DNA of 64,000 bases from Aplysia californica. Lineage: Eukaryota > Mollusca > Gastropoda > Aplysiida > Aplysiidae. The stretch is from contig NW_004797418.1 of assembly GCF_000002075.1 (NCBI RefSeq), forward strand, positions 234,451 through 298,450. Direction: 5' to 3'. How positions within the stretch are numbered: position 1 is the stretch's first letter; each line of letters starts with the position of its first letter. Positions 33,301 to 41,300 of the stretch are shown piece after piece. Under the pieces are notes generated by a model. The model searched no databases. It worked only from the letters and a program-made list of their open reading frames with translations, and had not been told where the DNA came from. The translations under genes were made by a program, and so were the position numbers.

Positions 33301-34814
33301 AACATAACACACTCCCCAGAGGAAAGTTTCCTTGGACTCACTTCATTCCCAGTCAGACCGAATAGTCTCTCCTTCAGAATGGGGTCCTTGTGGTTCCACA
33401 ATGCAACAGATGCACACAGGAGCCCAAACTTGTCGGAGATTCCCAAGAGTCCATCTTCCCCCCAGTGGTAGGCTTGTTTTGCAGACTCGGCATGGCTCAA
33501 GTAATCCCAGCTGAAAAAAAAAGACTATAGCATTGAAAAAGGACAATTTTTTTTTGTAAGTGTTTTCGGCGCTCATAACTGCATAAGGTCATTTTAAAAC
33601 ATTTTCAGTGAAAAAGGACAGTTTCAGTGATGAATACATACAAGACATAATACACGTAATGACTATTAAGTGACGTATCCAGATTTAGACTCTCACCATC
33701 TTTCAAGTTTTTGTCACTTTTCTGTTTCAATGTTTACACAACCAAAAATTAACAAGAAGCCTTATCAAGCAGCCAGCATCCCTTCACTCTCTCAGAAAAT
33801 GTATGTGCACCTATAAACTGAACAATATAACACAAAGACACAAAACTAAGCTGCTAACATTGACCATTTCCGGTAACACGGCCATGTATCAACAGGACAA
33901 TAGGACTAAACAGAGGCCACTCATTCGACTTTTTATGTACTATTTTTGTTTGAGTGAAATGCTGAAGAAAAAAAAGGGGATGCCCAACATGACATACCTT
34001 TATAATAAAGCCCAGGTTGTCCTTTCTTCTAAACACGTATCTCGTGTGACATAATGCACTGGTCAGTTTACTCAGCCCCTATCAACACTATTGGGTTATT
34101 TAAGAAGCGGGACCTCAGAGTTTAACGTCCATCTCCGAAAGGACCAAGCCAAATGGGAAATTCCTGTAAAGTGCCTTTCCGAGGGACAGAGCATCGGACT
34201 GAGCTGAGGCTCGAACCCCTGAACCCCTAATCTCATGATCACGGGTTAGGTACGACACTACTCAACACAGGGGAAATATGTCTCTTTCATTCATTTTTAT
34301 GGGAGACTCAATCAAGGTATCCCAAGATGCATGGTAAATTCAAAGGACTAATAACAAAGCAAAAAGCAAATAGCATACTGTTTCCATGACAGCCAAATGG
34401 GCACTCGGATTGAACTATATATGGAGAAAGTAAGAACAAAAGTTACAGATTTTTCAAATTAGATATTCATTCAAGGGAAGTAATTGGTGAAGTAAGAAAA
34501 TATATTCATCCAATTTGCAACCTACCCCTATCTCAAAGCAAAAAAAAACAACCCGACAAACTGTTGCTGTGTAAGCGGACTCACCAGTTTCCACCAAGGG
34601 AGTAATCCTCCCGGACGGTACCCCACTGCCTTTCAGCCAGGTACGGTCCCCAGAATAAAGGATCACTTGTGTATTCTTTTGCACCTTGCTCCTTCTCACC
34701 ATGAGCTAAAACTGCGTCAGCAAACCGGCTTCTCTTTTGACTGCTGCTAGCTCCAGCATCAACATCTTTAGAGGCTGAAGGACGTTTGCCGAGGCCTGAT
34801 GAGGAGGCCATCAT
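7787..34814 (-). CDS. MGH1-like / GH63-like glycoside hydrolase, 906 aa, 20 coding exons
   Basis: Exons, high to low coordinate: 34814-34585, 33510-33342, 32934-32766, 28737-28596, 28118-28093, 27529-27323, 26134-25938, 25625-25514, 18937-18816, 18527-18411, 17582-17440, 16262-16145, 15485-15326, 14902-14715, 13330-13202, 12080-11951, 11144-11047, 9898-9808, 8825-8729, 7862-7787. All junctions are GT-AG and the 2721 coding bases stay in frame from ATG to TAA. Residues that match the family of bacterial 'glucosidases' and yeast YMR196W include [19 protein letters not shown] (54-72), WGEDG (93-97), GNHGEDVKE (from 134), [22 protein letters not shown] (to 467), [22 protein letters not shown] (773-784), [11 protein letters not shown] (866-876) and HQTGW (883-887). 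By analogy with related (alpha/alpha)6 hydrolases, D463 in the WD..FH motif and E869 in YEYF are the likely acid/base pair (inference). No signal peptide is seen; the N-terminus is Ser/Lys/Arg-rich with an NLS-like KRSR, so a cytosolic or nuclear enzyme is likely. An alternative start two bases-triplets on is the second ATG at 34811. The substrate is unknown. Confidence 0.93.
7990..8060 (+). repeat. (GACA)n / (GGAT)n microsatellite
   Basis: About eight GACA-type units beginning near 7994 grade into GGATGGAC/GGAT units to about 8060, within the last intron of the hydrolase gene. Confidence 0.85.
8389..8710 (-). repeat. Family T repeat followed by a tRNA-like SINE head
   Basis: 8389-8548 is a minus-strand family T copy. 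8645-8708, read on the minus strand, is a tRNA-like head ('GGTGGCCTTGTGGTTAGAC', then a B-box-like 'GGGTTTGGGGGTTCGAGCC'). The head ends about 20 bases from the exon 19 donor. Confidence 0.65.
8927..9246. mobile_element. piggyBac-like MITE with TTAA target sites
   Basis: TTAA at 8923-8926 and 9247-9250 flanks a 320-bp element. The ends are inverted: 'CACTTACAGTACCG' on the left, and 'CACTTACAGTACTG' when the right end is read inward. An inner palindrome around GGCGACTAAAGTCGCC sits near the right end. There is no coding capacity. Confidence 0.8.
9300..9370 (+). repeat. (GT)n microsatellite
   Basis: About 35 GT units in an intron of the hydrolase gene. Long frames crossing it on both strands are artefacts. 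Confidence 0.95.
12095..12345. repeat. AT-rich minisatellite, ~50-bp unit, about five copies
   Basis: The unit contains 'TAATCCATACAACTGTGTTAG' and 'AAATTTAAAATTATCA' (given as separate parts). The array starts about 15 bases from the acceptor of hydrolase exon 16 and so overlaps the likely branch-point zone of that intron. Confidence 0.8.
13446..14010. mobile_element. piggyBac-like MITE, 565 bp
   Basis: The left flank is TTAA (13442-13445); the right flank is CTAA (14011-14014), one base away from TTAA. Ends are 'TCCCTTCGTTGCCTTG' and, read from the right, 'CCCTTTCGTTGCCAAG', typical CCCTTT-type piggyBac termini. No transposase remains. It lies in the intron between hydrolase exons 14 and 15. 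Confidence 0.75.
14160..14395 (+). repeat. Dispersed repeat family R, copy 1
   Basis: It shares 'ACATGGTGGAAT.A.GTGCTC', 'CATTTGTCTTGAT', and 'AGAGGTAAAGTTAGCAAGAAAAT' with 16975-17195 (plus) and 23180-23420 (minus). These look like copies of one unidentified element, possibly a MITE. Confidence 0.7.
14910..15150. repeat. Purine-rich low-complexity array
   Basis: Degenerate units of about 25-30 bp, each with AAAAAGAAAAGGAAAT followed by a short T run. It immediately follows exon 14's acceptor on the intron side; on the minus strand it is a pyrimidine-rich tract. Confidence 0.6.
15494..15973. other. Assembly gap of 480 N
   Basis: The gap begins nine bases from hydrolase exon 13's acceptor and is bordered by G-rich sequence on both sides (GGGGGG before, GGGGAGGGGGG after). 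A G-rich tract probably caused it. Exons 12 and 13 are intact on either side, so no coding sequence is missing. Confidence 0.95.
16390..16910 (-). mobile_element. tRNA-derived SINE, family S
   Basis: A full-length-looking minus copy: shared tail at the left ('GTTCGCAACTGCATAAGGTC' as read on plus), body landmarks in order, and a degenerate tRNA-like head at 16860-16910. It is followed by family R at 16975-17195. Confidence 0.8.
16975..17195 (+). repeat. Dispersed repeat family R, copy 2
   Basis: It aligns with 14160-14395 over most of its length, including 'AGAGGTAAAATTAGCAAGAA' and the CGCCAAAGCTTCGTGACT block. Confidence 0.7.
17590..17860 (+). mobile_element. RTE-like LINE C-terminal fragment next to an exon
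   Basis: The plus strand reads [16 protein letters not shown], then [20 protein letters not shown] and ITNATHL before a stop, matching the end of RTE-like reverse transcriptases. Its left end lies within about 10 bases of the acceptor of hydrolase exon 11 (exon boundary 17582), on the opposite strand. Confidence 0.75.
17868..18232. repeat. Inverted pair of family T copies
   Basis: A minus copy (17868-18041) and a plus copy (18076-18232) face each other across ~35 bases. They could fold into an imperfect hairpin in the hydrolase pre-mRNA. Confidence 0.75.
19330..19503 (-). repeat. Family T repeat
   Basis: It starts 'TTTTAATAAGTGTTTTACGG' and ends in 'CCGACAACCACCCAC'. It lies directly after a family V copy (19195-19325), an adjacency also hinted at near 2590 and 8389. 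Confidence 0.75.
20272..20470 (+). mobile_element. tRNA-derived SINE
   Basis: The head has an A-box-like 'CAGTGGCCTAGTGGTATGGC' and a B-box 'GGGTTCAATTCCCGACC'. The following body has 'GGCCCGGTGTTAGTACACTG' and is unlike the other SINEs in this window. The fold is tRNA-like but the anticodon arm and 3' end are not those of a functional tRNA. Confidence 0.65.
20600..21700 (+). pseudogene. Possible C-terminal remnant of a pogo-like transposase
   Basis: The plus strand is purine-rich and weakly protein-like: [20 protein letters not shown] then [16 protein letters not shown] and a Lys/Arg/Glu-rich run, then in another frame [20 protein letters not shown] with acidic runs. Basic-acidic tails of this kind end many animal pogo/jerky transposases. 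No DDE region, HTH or terminal repeats are seen, so the call is weak. It lies in the largest hydrolase intron (18938-25513). Confidence 0.3.
22380..22592 (-). mobile_element. tRNA-derived SINE (family M-related head)
   Basis: On the minus strand: 'GGTAGCCTAGTGGTTTGGC', B-box 'GGGTTCAGGGGTTCGAGCC' region, then 'TTGGGAAAGGCACTTTACAC'. A second copy lies at 34072-34255 (minus) and a fragment at 43430-43570. Confidence 0.75.
23180..23420 (-). repeat. Dispersed repeat family R, copy 3
   Basis: Reverse-complement match to 14160-14395, with 'GGTGGCCATTTTCTTACAAA' and 'GTGACTCCCACCTCCTTCC' on the plus strand. Confidence 0.65.
23638..24275. repeat. Family T (plus) followed by family S SINE (minus)
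   Basis: 23638-23781 is family T on plus; 23787-24275 is family S on minus. Their tail modules meet at 23782, so the two elements abut tail to tail. Confidence 0.75.
24857..25493. repeat. Family T repeats flanking unassigned sequence
   Basis: 24857-25029 is plus, 25350-25493 is minus. The second ends about 20 bases from the donor of hydrolase exon 8 (25514). Between them nothing recognisable is seen. Confidence 0.7.
26171..26352. repeat. Minisatellite, ~38-bp unit, about 4.5 copies
   Basis: Units contain 'TATAACTCAATGATTGAAG' and 'AATTCAGTGATTGATG' with variation. It lies in the intron beside hydrolase exon 7. Confidence 0.8.
26395..26590 (-). mobile_element. Family W SINE
   Basis: On plus it shows 'CTTTCAGGGCCAACCCGGAC', 'GCATCCCAGCAGAAA' and a tRNA-like head near 26510-26580. 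Family W is the commonest SINE here; further copies: 11745-11910(-), 12495-12665(-), 32395-32525, 40765-40885(+), 47440-47600(-), 54715-54860(+), 55060-55275(+), 55435-55665(+). Confidence 0.65.
26594..27240. mobile_element. Probable pogo-like MITE, right end uncertain
   Basis: It starts TA/CAGTCAAAACTCGTTATACC. Its interior near 26860-26960 matches the reverse complement of about 57500-57640 (the block 'CGCCTATTTCTAGCATT'), so both belong to one family. I could not place the right terminus. Confidence 0.45.
27715..28085. repeat. CT/CA microsatellites with a three-copy ~70-bp minisatellite
   Basis: A unit with 'CATGACCAACCCATGTCATA' and 'GTCATCTCCCACTGCCTGG' recurs at about 27766, 27912 and 28013, separated by CA-rich spacers. 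Long open frames across it on both strands are artefacts. It sits in the 563-base intron between hydrolase exons 5 and 6. Confidence 0.85.
28093..28118 (-). other. 26-nt microexon (exon 5) of the hydrolase gene
   Basis: The exon supplies one base completing Arg, then N-T-W-S-W-P-R-T, then one base of Gly. It is required both for reading frame (exon 4 ends in phase 2, exon 6 starts in phase 1) and for the conserved family motif R-N-T-W-S-W. The acceptor tract is T-rich and ends TTCTAG; the donor CAG/GTCATA is weak. It sits directly beside a CA-rich minisatellite. Confidence 0.85.
28920..32279 (-). mobile_element. Mariner-like (IS630-Tc1-mariner) transposon A, interrupted by element B
   Basis: TA (28918-28919) / CAGGGTGATC at the left and GATCATCCTG / TA (32280-32281) at the right. 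The minus-strand frame from about 30675 down contains [20 protein letters not shown] and LGPVENG, the N-terminal helix-turn-helix signature of this transposase group; further downstream the coding sequence is decayed. Without B the element is about 1.99 kb. It lies in the intron between hydrolase exons 3 and 4. Confidence 0.8.
30742..32110 (-). mobile_element. Mariner-like transposon B, nested inside A
   Basis: TA at 30740-30741 and 32111-32112 flanks inverted ends 'CAGGGTGATCCTAAAAAAAA' and 'CAGGGTGATCCAAAAAAAAC'. The minus-strand frame 31867-31655 reads [18 protein letters not shown], clearly homologous to A. It is 1369 bp, about 600 bp shorter than A; much of the loss falls in the region corresponding to A's 29100-29700. 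Confidence 0.85.
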
Positions 34815-34826
34815 ACTAAAGAAACT
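34585..34826 (-). other. First coding exon and start region of the hydrolase gene
   Basis: A clean acceptor (polypyrimidine then TTTCAG) ends at 34827, so the exon begins at 34826 with 12 untranslated bases before the tandem ATGs at 34814 and 34811. At least one upstream untranslated exon must therefore exist. A consensus donor on the minus strand (GG/GTAAGT, exon side ending at 38779) is a possible end for it, but nothing else supports that choice. Confidence 0.6.
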
Positions 34827-36099
34827 CTGAAATAAGAAGGAAGACATTTTTTTTAAAAAACATCTTAAAATTTTGAACAAGATGATATAATGAAATTAGA
34901 ACACCAGATCAACTTTCAGTTTTGGGAACTTCTCTTGAAACTGAGCCATGATTGTATTTCCTACTTTTAAGTATTAATAATTCATAACTCACTAACTAAA
35001 CAAAACTATTAAAATGAGAAATTCTAATTCTCCAAGCAGAAAAATATTCACAGCTCTCTGTGATAGTAGGCTAGAATGTTATTCTTTGACTCTAAATGAA
35101 AAATTGGAGGACGTGGCCAGGGACAGGCAAGCGAGGCAACGACTGCTCTCCGCCTATGTACTTAACGGTATAGGGAGAGAGTAAGTAAGTAAATGAGAAA
35201 TAATGACTAACCAAATATAAATTATTAAATAAAGTTATATTGGATAGAAAAGTGGTTCTATGTAACTCATAAAAGTATAACACTTTCTAAACTGACTCCT
35301 GAATAACTTGAAACTTTAGAGAACAATAGAAAACTATTAGTCTCTTCAACAAAAACACATTAAAGAAACAACCAAAAAAAAAGTAACTGATAACATCAAA
35401 TTCATATTTGAGTACACTTGACTTGAAAACCCCTCCGTTCATATACACACATTGAAAATACAATGTGAATATGATGAGGGGGAGGGAGATAGAGCCCTGC
35501 AACTACCCAGATTTTTCAAAACACGCATGTCATTACAACACAATCAGGCCTATTGTTCTATGGTCTATATAGTTCGAATAAAATATCAAATATATTTATA
35601 TAAAGTTTTAAAAATTGGCGTAAAACTGATAAAAATGAAAAAGAAACAAAGTTGTTCCCTGAGCATTAGATAGGAACGAAGGTAAAAATAATACCCTGAT
35701 TCTAGTTGGCTAAGTTTATTAAATTATAGGTCAGAAAATTTAAAGCCATCACAGTATAGATTTTTTAAATATTCTAGAAAATCTAGATTTATATAAAGAT
35801 AGAATGTGTTCTTAACTATTTTTTTTAATACAAGAAAATAACGTTAGCCTACTGCAGCCTACGGGTGGGGCATGAGGAGTAGCAGCCCCCTGAGCCAGTG
35901 GAATGTTGGCGCACTCCTCCTGAAACACCCACGTTTTGAAAACTGGTCTCTGGGCATTCATACACAGGGGGCCAGTCAAGGGAAAAATGGGCTTGAGGTG
36001 CAGAAAAAAACTTTCAAATAACTTTTCCTTGACGCTCAAATTCCTCCACAGCACTTTGCATAAATGGCTCTCGAAGTCGGATGTGGAGGTGCAGTGAAC

Positions 36100-36262
36100 C
36101 TATTAAAAATGACATTTCGCTGTATGCTTCCCGGGAAGCTGAGAATGTTTCGGAGTGTTCTATGGTCTGCTGGGGTAATAATATAGTGTAAAGCGCATAG
36201 AGCCTGCTGCTGAGCGGGGATATGCGCTATACAAATGCTATCTATTATTATTATTATTACCC
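36100..36262 (+). mobile_element. Family M SINE, 3' part
   Basis: It has 'CGCTGTATGCTTCCCGGGAA', 'GTGTAAAGCGCATAGAGCCT' and 'GCGCTATACAAATGCTATCT' followed by (ATT)n. The same 3' part ends the fuller copy at 49204-49563 and the piece at 57835-57976. Confidence 0.8.
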
Positions 36263-37099
36263 ACGATATATATCTATTTTCATGGACTACGACAGTCTCC
36301 CCTGTACAGCAATTCTAATACAGCTGATGAGAGGACCCCTTTTTTATGCAAAACAGGAAAGAGCTGATCTCCTTTGGCTTTAAAGAAGAATAAGATTCTA
36401 AACTGTCAGAGAAGATGGTCTATCCAGGGGCAACTAACTTTTGATGGGAATTAAAGTTTTTTCGTCACTATTTTCTACAGGAAAACACAGATCGATTTGA
36501 TCTACACTCAACTATACCGAAAATCCAGACTTTCTGTCCATGTGGCTGTCCTTTTTGGTAATTCATATTTGTTCAAACAAGATGCATCAATTTCTAAGAC
36601 TGTCACTAAATTTGATAGTTTGGTATGTTTTGTATGCATCCACTCACTGTCTTCGCCTTCGTACTATTCCTTCTTAAGCATTATTAACTGGGGCTAAAAC
36701 AGGAATAATGAACCAAACGCCCCCCCCCCCCCCCCGATTTCCCCCCCCCCCTCTCTCTCTCTCACTGCTCACCATCCATCTCACTTGCTACATGTAAAAT
36801 ATTGTATCGGCATCGGCACGCATAGTATAAAGTACTGGGTTTTTTTAAAGGCAGGATATAGATCTATCCGACTTTTAAAATGTGCTCGTGTGTAACCAAA
36901 ACCCATACTCCATGTCGTAGATTAATCGTTGGGGCTAAAACCTTATTATCCTGGCTTAGAAAAGGCCAGATAGGCATCTAATCTAACAAAAAAAATTTGA
37001 GGGGTAAAACTAAAAATTAAAGAAAACTTTAAAAGTGGTGAAACTGAAATTAGTGAAAAGCAATTTAAATTGGCACAATTAGATTCTCTAGATCTATTA

Positions 37100-37903
37100 C
37101 AGTGGAACCCTGTTATAACGAAAGGGAGGGGGCCGGTGGGAAATGTGCGTTTTATGTATACCAGGATTCTCATTATAAGGGATCCAGTAATAAATTCAAA
37201 GGAAATAATACAGTAGGCCTATAGTATGGTGTCCTGTTTATTTCTTTTTGTTATCTCCCCTAATGATGATATTGTTCAACACGACCTCTTGGTCTTGCTT
37301 GATCAAAAATCGAATCTGGTTTCTATCTATCGCTTGCAATGTTGAAGGTTTAAGGGCTCTAGCTAGGTTAACTCGCCCGCTGTGTTGTTCCCCACCACGC
37401 CACACCCCTGGTGCGTTCCGTCTGCTTGCATGCGTCACACATTCACTCCATCCATCACAGCACTGTGACCTCTCCGTCTCCGCATCGGAAACGTGAGAGG
37501 CATGGTAGTGGTAGGCCTAGATAATCTAGACGCGATGCGTTCAGTTTGTCTGCGCATACCACACCCTCCCCACTCATTCACTTCAGCCTTCATTGTTGGT
37601 ACACGTGGGCTCTCCCATTCTTTGTTTCGCTCAAGGAGTTGATGTGTAAGGTTTCACTAGATCACCAACAAATTTCTCAACTGGCGAGGTTTTATCAATA
37701 ACTGGCCTATGTGCTGAGCACAGCAGCAGCAATATTCCGCTATAACCGACTCACATCATGTTTGTCTGATTGCGCTATATAGCAGTACATATATCTATTG
37801 TATTTACAAAGACAAAGAAGAGAAAAAAACGGGGTTTTCCAATAGTGTCTTTATAACAGACTTTTCGTTAAATTTCAGGACTCGTTGTAAGTGGACTCCA
37901 CTG
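37100..37903. mobile_element. pogo-like MITE, 804 bp (family P)
   Basis: TA at 37098-37099 and 37904-37905 flanks inverted ends 'CAGTGGAACCCTGTTATAAC' and 'CAGTGGAGTCCACTTACAAC'. It is collinear with 60728-61541, including 'GGGATCCAGTAATAAATTCA' and a block with 'CGTGGGCTCTCCCATTCTTT'. No transposase frame is present. Confidence 0.85.
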
Positions 37904-38264
37904 TATTGAAAACTAGACCTAGATCTAATATCTTTTTCTGTGCCTTTTCGGTAGTTCCCACCCCCCTTATTTGAGCCTCACCTAGAATCTAGATCTAGAT
38001 CTACATCGAGATCTACACGTTCGATGCGCGACGAGCTACGATATCATATCAAACCTAACAACTGCAAAACATCAAATTATGGTAAAATTCAGGGAGGCCC
38101 CCTTGAACCCCCCCTATATTTTTATTAGGTCAGGGGCTTGCTCCCCCCCCCCCCCCCCCCCCCCTCCTGAAAACCCCCCCCTACAGTAGGGCCTACTCTT
38201 GAGGCCAAAACCGGCGAAAAACAATTGCGGGGTGGGAACTACCGAAAAAGCGCCCTTGATTCTA

Positions 38265-38340
38265 GAATCTAGATATCTAGATCTAGATCTAGATTTAGAT
38301 TTTGACTAGATATCTAGAGATCTAGAATCTAGATTCTATT
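38265..38340. repeat. (CTAGAT)n-rich run
   Basis: A run of overlapping CTAGAT/AGATCT words about 75 bp long. Shorter runs of the same words recur across the window (for example 20218-20240, 21715-21730, 37980-38010, 39222-39245, 52330-52420). Confidence 0.85.
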
Positions 38341-41300
38341 GCATTACCCTCATGATGGTAACTTGCAGTTGCAGGATGTCATTCTCTGATGCATGGACGT
38401 AAACTAGCGTCTCAATAAATATATCTGCCCCTCTGCATAAGAAAAAGAGAATTGTTTTCCATTTCCAGGAGGATGATGAGACCAATTTGAATAAGCGGCC
38501 GAACGCAAGGCAAACGGGGACAACGATGATGAGACTTTCCACTTTTTTGACATGGACATGATGGTCATGGTTACGACGTTACGAAGCACCGCAGTGTAAT
38601 CTTTGAACTTCTATCATGCATTGTCCATTCCTGAAGAAATAAAAATGAGCACTGGTCATGGAAGGGTACTAGGATAAAAAAATGTTATGTGACTTGTAGA
38701 TCTAGTTCTGATTTCAGAAACGAACTCCTCTAGATCTAAATCTGAAGCCAAAACCGGCCTCCACTCAGCTAAACTTACCCTACGACCCAAACCCAAAACA
38801 TTGGAAACAGAGGGACATAACTCTGAAATAAATTGTAGATTTCTAAGGGGAACCACTCTAATTTCACAATCGCATGTCACTTTCGTTCTGAAACAGCTTA
38901 GGCTAGTTCAAAGAAGAGCGTAGAGCCACTGTAGAGAGCACAGAATAAGCAAGATCTAGCCTAGGGCGAAGCGAAGTAGCTGTGACGCAAATCAATATCG
39001 ACGTTTCGACTCAACGTTCGATTCAGTTAAATCTGATTGCAAGTGGGTAAATCGTGAGTATATTGTAATTGTGGTGATGGAAATGGCAGCGGATTCTCAA
39101 TTGAAATCTTTCAATGGACAAGAGTCAAAGTCAATGACATGGTCATGATCAAAATCATTTTTGGAATGACTTCCGTAACGAGTGACCTCCCCAACAAATA
39201 CAATAAAAAAAAAGAGACATCTAGATCTAGACTCTAGATCTAATTAAGATCTAACCAAAACACATACCCTATCCCGCCCTAACCCTAGAAATCTACCCCT
39301 ACCCCTAGCCCTCTATTCTACTCAGACGACTCAGTACTCTGTCTCATAGCTGGTCCTCCCCATTTTTATATACTAGAGTTAGAGTCAAGGAGTTTAGAAC
39401 TAATAGTAATGGAGCCTCCTCTCTCTCTTCGGGGCGCCACGAGCAGCACGCCGCAGTGGGGATCAAATATGGCCGCCGACTGTGGGCTATATCACAAACT
39501 GTGGCGTTTCTTTTTATAGAATCTTATCGGGCTGGGCCACATTGTGGGGGTGGGCAGGGTGGGGGAATGCACGCAAGGAAGAGGGGCCTTGGGAAGGGAC
39601 GAAGGAGAATGGGAAAAATTAAATAAAAGAGAGAGAGAGAGTGAGAGAGAGACAGACAGACAGAAAGAGAGAGAGAGATTGTGATCAACTGACCGGCTGA
39701 CGGATAATGACAGGGAGAAAAAAAATACAAAATTCTGTGTGTGATACGGACTGTTCAATTCTTTAAGAGTTTTATGTTATAATCTTGTTTAAAAATCAAA
39801 AAGAAGTGTAAAATAAGAAGAAAACTTGTTCGAGTAACATAAAATTATCAAACATACCAAACCAAATTATAAAGATAATCTTTCAAAATGCTGAAATATT
39901 TAATTATAAGAAATGGATAAAAATATACTTTTGAACTGAATTTAAGATATGATTGCATGATTCTAGGCGTGTGCCATAACTAACTGTATGTGTAAGTAAT
40001 AATAGCGAACGCTAAAGAGGGTCGATGCCAGCTTTATCTGATTGCTAACAGTATGTCTTGGTCTATAAATAATAATATTATTTATTACAATAATTTTGTT
40101 TCCTGGTTTTCACAAAGTGGAGCGCAGAATGATTTCAAATATAAAAAAAAAAAAAGAGATAACAACACCTTTGGAGGTGTAATTGCATCATGCATGAGCG
40201 TGGATGACTTTTGAAGGTTGTTTTTTTTTGTTCAGTAAAGTATGATGTGGAGAGCAGCGTTTTTAGTCCCTTATTACACTCGAGAGGGGGGTAATTTAAT
40301 CTTAGTGATGACTCTTGTGTAGTAAAATTTGTTGTTGCTTTGTTTGGTTTATTTTTTAAAAGCAGAATCTTAAGTGAACCGGAATTATTGATTGTGGGAT
40401 CTTAGGTGAAGACTACAACAATAGAATTAAACCGAGTATAGTTCTATCTAACAAGACTCAAACTCTTATCCACCCCACCCTACCCTCTCCCCTCATCTCT
40501 CATCTGATATGGTTTGGTGTTTCTTTAACATAGAAAATATTCGTCATTATTGTTGTTGAGTATTGATTTCATATTCTAATGGAGCCTTTAAGATATCTAC
40601 ATTTAGACAACAGTTGCATCTAATTTGCACTCACAAAGGAAAGCAATATCTTTAATTTAAGTGTATAATATGTATATATAATATACATACACACACATAA
40701 TAATTATATATATACACATAATAATTATATATATTTATGAATAAGAATATTTTAAAAGAATTGAGTATCTCGGTCTTTCTGCTGGGGTGATGTATCCCTT
40801 TCAGCCTGGGTTGGCCTTGGCAGGTAGCGCAGGAGCCAGCCTCTTATGAATATTAATGATCTAAATTGTGTTGCTGGGGGCATAAAAACACCTTCATTCA
40901 AATTTGTGAAAAGGAAAACAACTTAACTGTGAAAACTTCGGTCCACTGCAGCAGCATATCGGTTCTTACACTTAAATACAACAGGTGCAAGGCATTTCAA
41001 GGCCTAATCTCAAGGACCTCGGAACAAAACCTTCTTTCTTATCTAGATTTCAGTGCGTGAGTCGGGCATGCAGCGCAGGTAGCCCACAGTTCCGTCGCGA
41101 GAGAGGGCTCCTATCAGGCGAACGGTGCCGCCCACAGAGCATCCTCCATTACTTTTAATCTCCTTGGTTAGAGTCTAGATTAAGATCTATGACTCATAGA
41201 CCTAGATCTAGATTCTAGTATTTTATATTTATGATGAATGGCATGGAGAAGCCTACAGTAGGCTAGTATATCTAGTGTAGATCTAACTAAAGCCCAAGGA

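Noticed and set aside
39492-39758. Serine/leucine-rich frame of 88 codons on the minus strand
   Set aside because: It reads through an (AG)n-rich stretch near 39625-39680; no splice context or conserved motif supports it.
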